From an uncultured Austwickia sp. (GTDB lineage Bacteria; Actinomycetota; Actinomycetes; Actinomycetales; Dermatophilaceae), in NCBI GenBank assembly GCA_934678955.1, contig CAKUSI010000198.1, forward strand, positions 1 through 6,808: a stretch of DNA of 6,808 bases, in the 5' to 3' direction. Numbering within the stretch: position 1 is the stretch's first letter; each line of letters opens with the position of its first letter. Shown here piece after piece: positions 4,729-6,808 of the stretch. Below the pieces are notes generated by a model that was given only the letters and a program-made list of their open reading frames with translations, did no database searches and was not told the origin of the DNA. The translations under genes and the position numbers were made by a program.

Positions 4729-6585
4729 TCAGAACCTGGCGGGCTCCCGATAGACCCCCCAGCACTCCTTCAGGACCCCGCAGATCTCGCCGAGCGTCGC
4801 CTCGGCCCGCACGGCGTGGAGCATCGGCGGGATCAGGTTGTCGTCGGTGTCCGCCGCGGCGGCGAGGTCCTGCAGGGCGGTGGCGACAGCAGAGTCGTCC
4901 CGCTGCCTGCGGCGGCCGTCGAGGGCGCGCACCTGCTCGCGCTCGACCTCGTGGCTCACCCGGAGGATCTCCAGATCGTGGGCGACCGAAGCCGTATGGC
5001 AGTTGACCCCCACGACCTTCTTGCCCCCTCGCTCCAGCGCCAGCTGGTAGTGGAAGGCCGCATCACCGATCTCGGAGGTGAACCACCCCTCCTCGATCCC
5101 GCGCAGGAGTCCGGACGTGACCGGGCCGATCTCGTGCTCCACCTCGCCGTCGGGGGTGACCGGCCTGCCGATCTCGCCCAACTGCAGGATCTTGGCAAAG
5201 ATCTGCTCGGCCTCCGCTTCGATGCGATCGGTGAGCGCCTCGACATACCAACTGCCGCCGAGCGGATCCGCGACGTTGACGACCCCGGTCTCCTCCATGA
5301 GGACCTGCTGGGTGCGCAGCGCCACCTCGGCGGCCTGCTCGGTCGGCAGGGCCAGCGTCTCGTCGAGGGCGTTGGTGTGCAGACTGTTGGTGCCTCCGAG
5401 GACGGCCGCGAGCGCTTCGACAGCCGTGCGCACCACGTTGTTCAGGGGCTGCTGCGCGGTGAGCGACACGCCCGCGGTCTGCGTGTGGAAGCGGAGCGAC
5501 TGGGCCTTGTCGGTGCGTGCACCGTAACGGTCGCGCAACCACCGCGCCCAGATCCGCCGCGCGGCGCGGAACTTGGCGATCTCCTCGAAGAAGTCGACGT
5601 GGGCGTCGAAGAAGAAGCTCAGTCCGGGCGCGAAACTGTCGACGTCCAGCCCTCGCGAGAGCCCGAGCTCCACATAGCCGAACCCGTCCGCGAGCGTGAA
5701 GGCCAGCTCCTGCGCCGCAGTCGCGCCCGCCTCACGGATGTGATAGCCGGAGACCGATAGAGGCTTGTAGTTGCGGATGCCCGCGTCGCAGTACTCCATC
5801 AGGTCGCCGATCAGGCGCAGGTGCGGCTCGGGCGCGAAGAGCCACTCCTTCTGGGCGATGTACTCCTTGAAGATGTCGGTCTGGAGCGTGCCGTTGAGCG
5901 CCGCGGGGTCGACGCCCTGGCGCTCGGCGGCCACGAGGTACATGCAGAACACCGGGACGGCGGGCCCGGAGATCGTCATCGACGTGGTGACGGCGCCGAG
6001 GTCGATGTCCCGGAAGAGCACCTCCATGTCCGCCGCCGAGTCGATGGCCACGCCGCAGTGGCCGACCTCACCGAGGCTCATCGGGTCGTCGGAATCGCGC
6101 CCCATCAGCGTCGGCATGTCGAACGCGACGGAGAGCCCCCCGCCGCCGCGACCGAGGATCATCCGGTAGCGCTCGTTGGTCTGCTCGGCATTGCCGAACC
6201 CGGCGAACTGGCGGATGGTCCAGGTGCGGCCGCGATAGCCGGTCGAGTGCAGGCCCCGCGTGAACGGGTACTCCCCCGGCCAGCCGATCCGGTCGAAGCG
6301 GGGATCGGCGGCGGCCTGCGCGTCGGTCGGGCCGTAACAGGCGTCGACCTCGACACCCGACAGGGTGGTGAAGTCCGCGTCGCGGACGGACCCGGCGGCC
6401 AGCGCGGCGTTGTAGCGCTGCTGCCAGCGCTGCCGGCCCGTCGCGCCGGTGCCGGTCGCGTCGTTGACGTACGTGGGGGCCGCGCCGATGTCTTGAGTCG
6501 GGGCCGCGCCCACATCCGTCGTGGAGGGCATGTCCGAGCCCTGGGTGTGTGCCGCGCCCAGGTGTTTGTTCGCGCTCGTCGTCAT
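4729..6585 (-). CDS. icmA: Isobutyryl-CoA mutase large (catalytic) subunit
   Basis: Adenosylcobalamin-dependent carbon-skeleton rearrangement of isobutyryl-CoA and n-butyryl-CoA, linking valine/fatty-acid breakdown to butyryl-CoA and polyketide precursors. 618 residues from ATG 6585; Streptomyces IcmA is ~566. The mutase TIM-barrel domain runs from about GRQRWQQRY (residue 50) through GEYPFTRGL, GGGGLSVAFDMPTLMG and TSMTISGPA to GGTNSLHTNALDE and ADPLGGSWYVE. Substrate-specificity positions are isobutyryl type: Phe127 in RQFAGFG and Gln245 in YIAQKEW, 118 residues apart. Methylmalonyl-CoA mutase has Tyr89 and Arg207 there, also 118 apart. The protein ends GVYREPARF with no B12-binding domain or DxHxxG motif, so a separate small subunit (IcmB) is needed; none is in the window. 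The start is uncertain. TTG 6594 lacks an RBS. ATG 6585 keeps all three N-terminal GAAxT repeats but has AGGG only 1 nt away. ATG 6531 has AGGG 7 nt upstream and would give 600 residues. Confidence 0.93.
   Translation of the reverse strand: MTTSANKHLGAAHTQGSDMPSTTDVGAAPTQDIGAAPTYVNDATGTGATGRQRWQQRYNAALAAGSVRDADFTTLSGVEVDACYGPTDAQAAADPRFDRIGWPGEYPFTRGLHSTGYRGRTWTIRQFAGFGNAEQTNERYRMILGRGGGGLSVAFDMPTLMGRDSDDPMSLGEVGHCGVAIDSAADMEVLFRDIDLGAVTTSMTISGPAVPVFCMYLVAAERQGVDPAALNGTLQTDIFKEYIAQKEWLFAPEPHLRLIGDLMEYCDAGIRNYKPLSVSGYHIREAGATAAQELAFTLADGFGYVELGLSRGLDVDSFAPGLSFFFDAHVDFFEEIAKFRAARRIWARWLRDRYGARTDKAQSLRFHTQTAGVSLTAQQPLNNVVRTAVEALAAVLGGTNSLHTNALDETLALPTEQAAEVALRTQQVLMEETGVVNVADPLGGSWYVEALTDRIEAEAEQIFAKILQLGEIGRPVTPDGEVEHEIGPVTSGLLRGIEEGWFTSEIGDAAFHYQLALERGGKKVVGVNCHTASVAHDLEILRVSHEVEREQVRALDGRRRQRDDSAVATALQDLAAAADTDDNLIPPMLHAVRAEATLGEICGVLKECWGVYREPARF
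6539..6542 (-). promoter_or_regulatory. Possible ribosome binding site for an alternative icmA start at 6531
   Basis: Minus-strand AGGG sits 7 nt before an in-frame ATG at 6531. The two upstream-most genes after icmA in the cluster use the same 7-nt spacing. If this is the real start, the leader between the TACTAGG block and the start would be ~60 nt and the first GAAxT repeat would be untranslated. Confidence 0.35.
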
Positions 6586-6595
6586 ACCCTGCAAC

Positions 6596-6634
6596 TTACT
6601 AGGGCTTCCAACTATTTACTAGGTGATCCTAGTA
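6596..6634 (-). promoter_or_regulatory. Putative icmA operator/promoter: three TACTAGG half-sites
   Basis: TACTAGGTGATCCTAGTA at 6617-6634 is a perfect inverted repeat: 7-bp arms, 4-bp centre. A further half-site TTACTAGG at 6596-6603 repeats 6616-6623 in direct orientation at exactly 20 bp, two helical turns. The block is AT-rich within a very GC-rich region and ends within about a dozen bases of the icmA start. Minus-strand TAGTAA at 6596-6601 could act as a -10-like element, but I see no clear -35 box. The regulator is unknown; the 18-bp symmetric site fits a dimeric helix-turn-helix repressor such as the TetR or GntR families. Confidence 0.6.
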
Positions 6635-6640
6635 CTTTGC

Positions 6641-6808
6641 GCCGAGCGGTCCCGTCTCACCCCGGCACGCTCCCGCTCACCCGGACGTTTCCCGCCCATG
6701 GGCGGCACCCGTACAAGACTTCCCCGCCCACCCCGTACCGATCCCGCCCACGGGCGGAAAATCCCGACACCCACCTGCGCAAACCCGTACCGATCCCGCC
6801 CACGGGCG
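6641..6808. repeat. Cluster of ~20-bp degenerate repeat units upstream of icmA
   Basis: Read on the minus strand, the unit is close to GTGGGCGGGATCGGTACGGG. Copies: 6784-6803 and 6732-6751 (identical); 6708-6731 (same ends, 4 nt longer); 6680-6699; 6661-6680; and 6641-6660, increasingly diverged. The last three follow each other every 19-20 bp. The two identical copies belong to a perfect 25-bp direct repeat (6732-6756, 6784-6808) that reaches the window edge, so the array may continue. CCGCCC/GGGCGG palindromes begin at 6692, 6744 and 6796, exactly 52 bp apart. No gene is seen in 6595-6808; this and the TACTAGG block are what it holds. Confidence 0.75.

Noticed and set aside
4816..5760. 314-residue plus-strand open frame inside icmA
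   Set aside because: It is antisense to the strongly conserved mutase core; its residues mirror IcmA codons and have no independent motif.
6680..6808. CRISPR-like array: ~26-nt conserved blocks with ~26-nt variable stretches at a 52-bp period, outermost visible block degenerate
   Set aside because: Only two identical blocks plus one diverged block are visible, and the period is shorter than typical. The first 'spacer' (6706-6731) is itself a variant of the repeat (CCCGTAC...CCCGCCCAC), which a real spacer would not be. No cas gene is present. Tandem short repeats explain it better, though the array is cut by the window edge.

Overview
This window reads as a chromosomal piece of a high-GC actinobacterium. 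G or C dominates third codon positions in every gene, the mutase and phosphoglucomutase are closest to actinomycete versions I remember, and a lipoprotein/membrane-protein pair of actinobacterial style is present. I cannot name a genus. There are no tRNAs, rRNAs, insertion sequences or convincing CRISPR arrays.

Layout: two plus-strand genes converge on a four-gene minus-strand cluster. On the plus strand, positions 2-1168 hold the C-terminal ~70% of phosphoglucomutase (pgm, 5' end outside the window). It is followed after 57 nt by a small P-loop-kinase-like protein whose nucleotide-binding motif has lost its key residues (1226-1759). A 59-nt convergent gap at 1760-1818 carries a 22-bp tandem repeat.

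The minus-strand cluster is read right to left. It starts with icmA, the catalytic large subunit of adenosylcobalamin-dependent isobutyryl-CoA mutase (6585-4729). After 108 nt comes a two-TM protein with an extracytoplasmic domain and an acidic, repeat-bearing tail (4620-3775). This overlaps by ATGA a predicted lipoprotein (3778-2789). After 58 nt comes a cysteine-less thioredoxin-fold/TPR protein of the YbbN/CnoX type (2730-1819). Short same-strand gaps and good Shine-Dalgarno sequences, two of them 7 nt from their starts, suggest co-transcription, at least of the last three genes.

The ~220 bp upstream of icmA are non-coding and structured. An AT-rich block has three TACTAGG half-sites, two in direct orientation exactly 20 bp apart and one inverted. 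Next to it lie about six degenerate copies of a ~20-bp unit that runs off the window edge. This looks like an undescribed control region for icmA.

Biologically, pgm belongs to central sugar-phosphate and glycogen metabolism. icmA belongs to branched-chain/butyryl-CoA interconversion, and its small B12-binding subunit is not in the window. The membrane protein/lipoprotein pair is the part whose function I cannot name. Its tight coupling makes a two-component cell-envelope complex the most reasonable inference.
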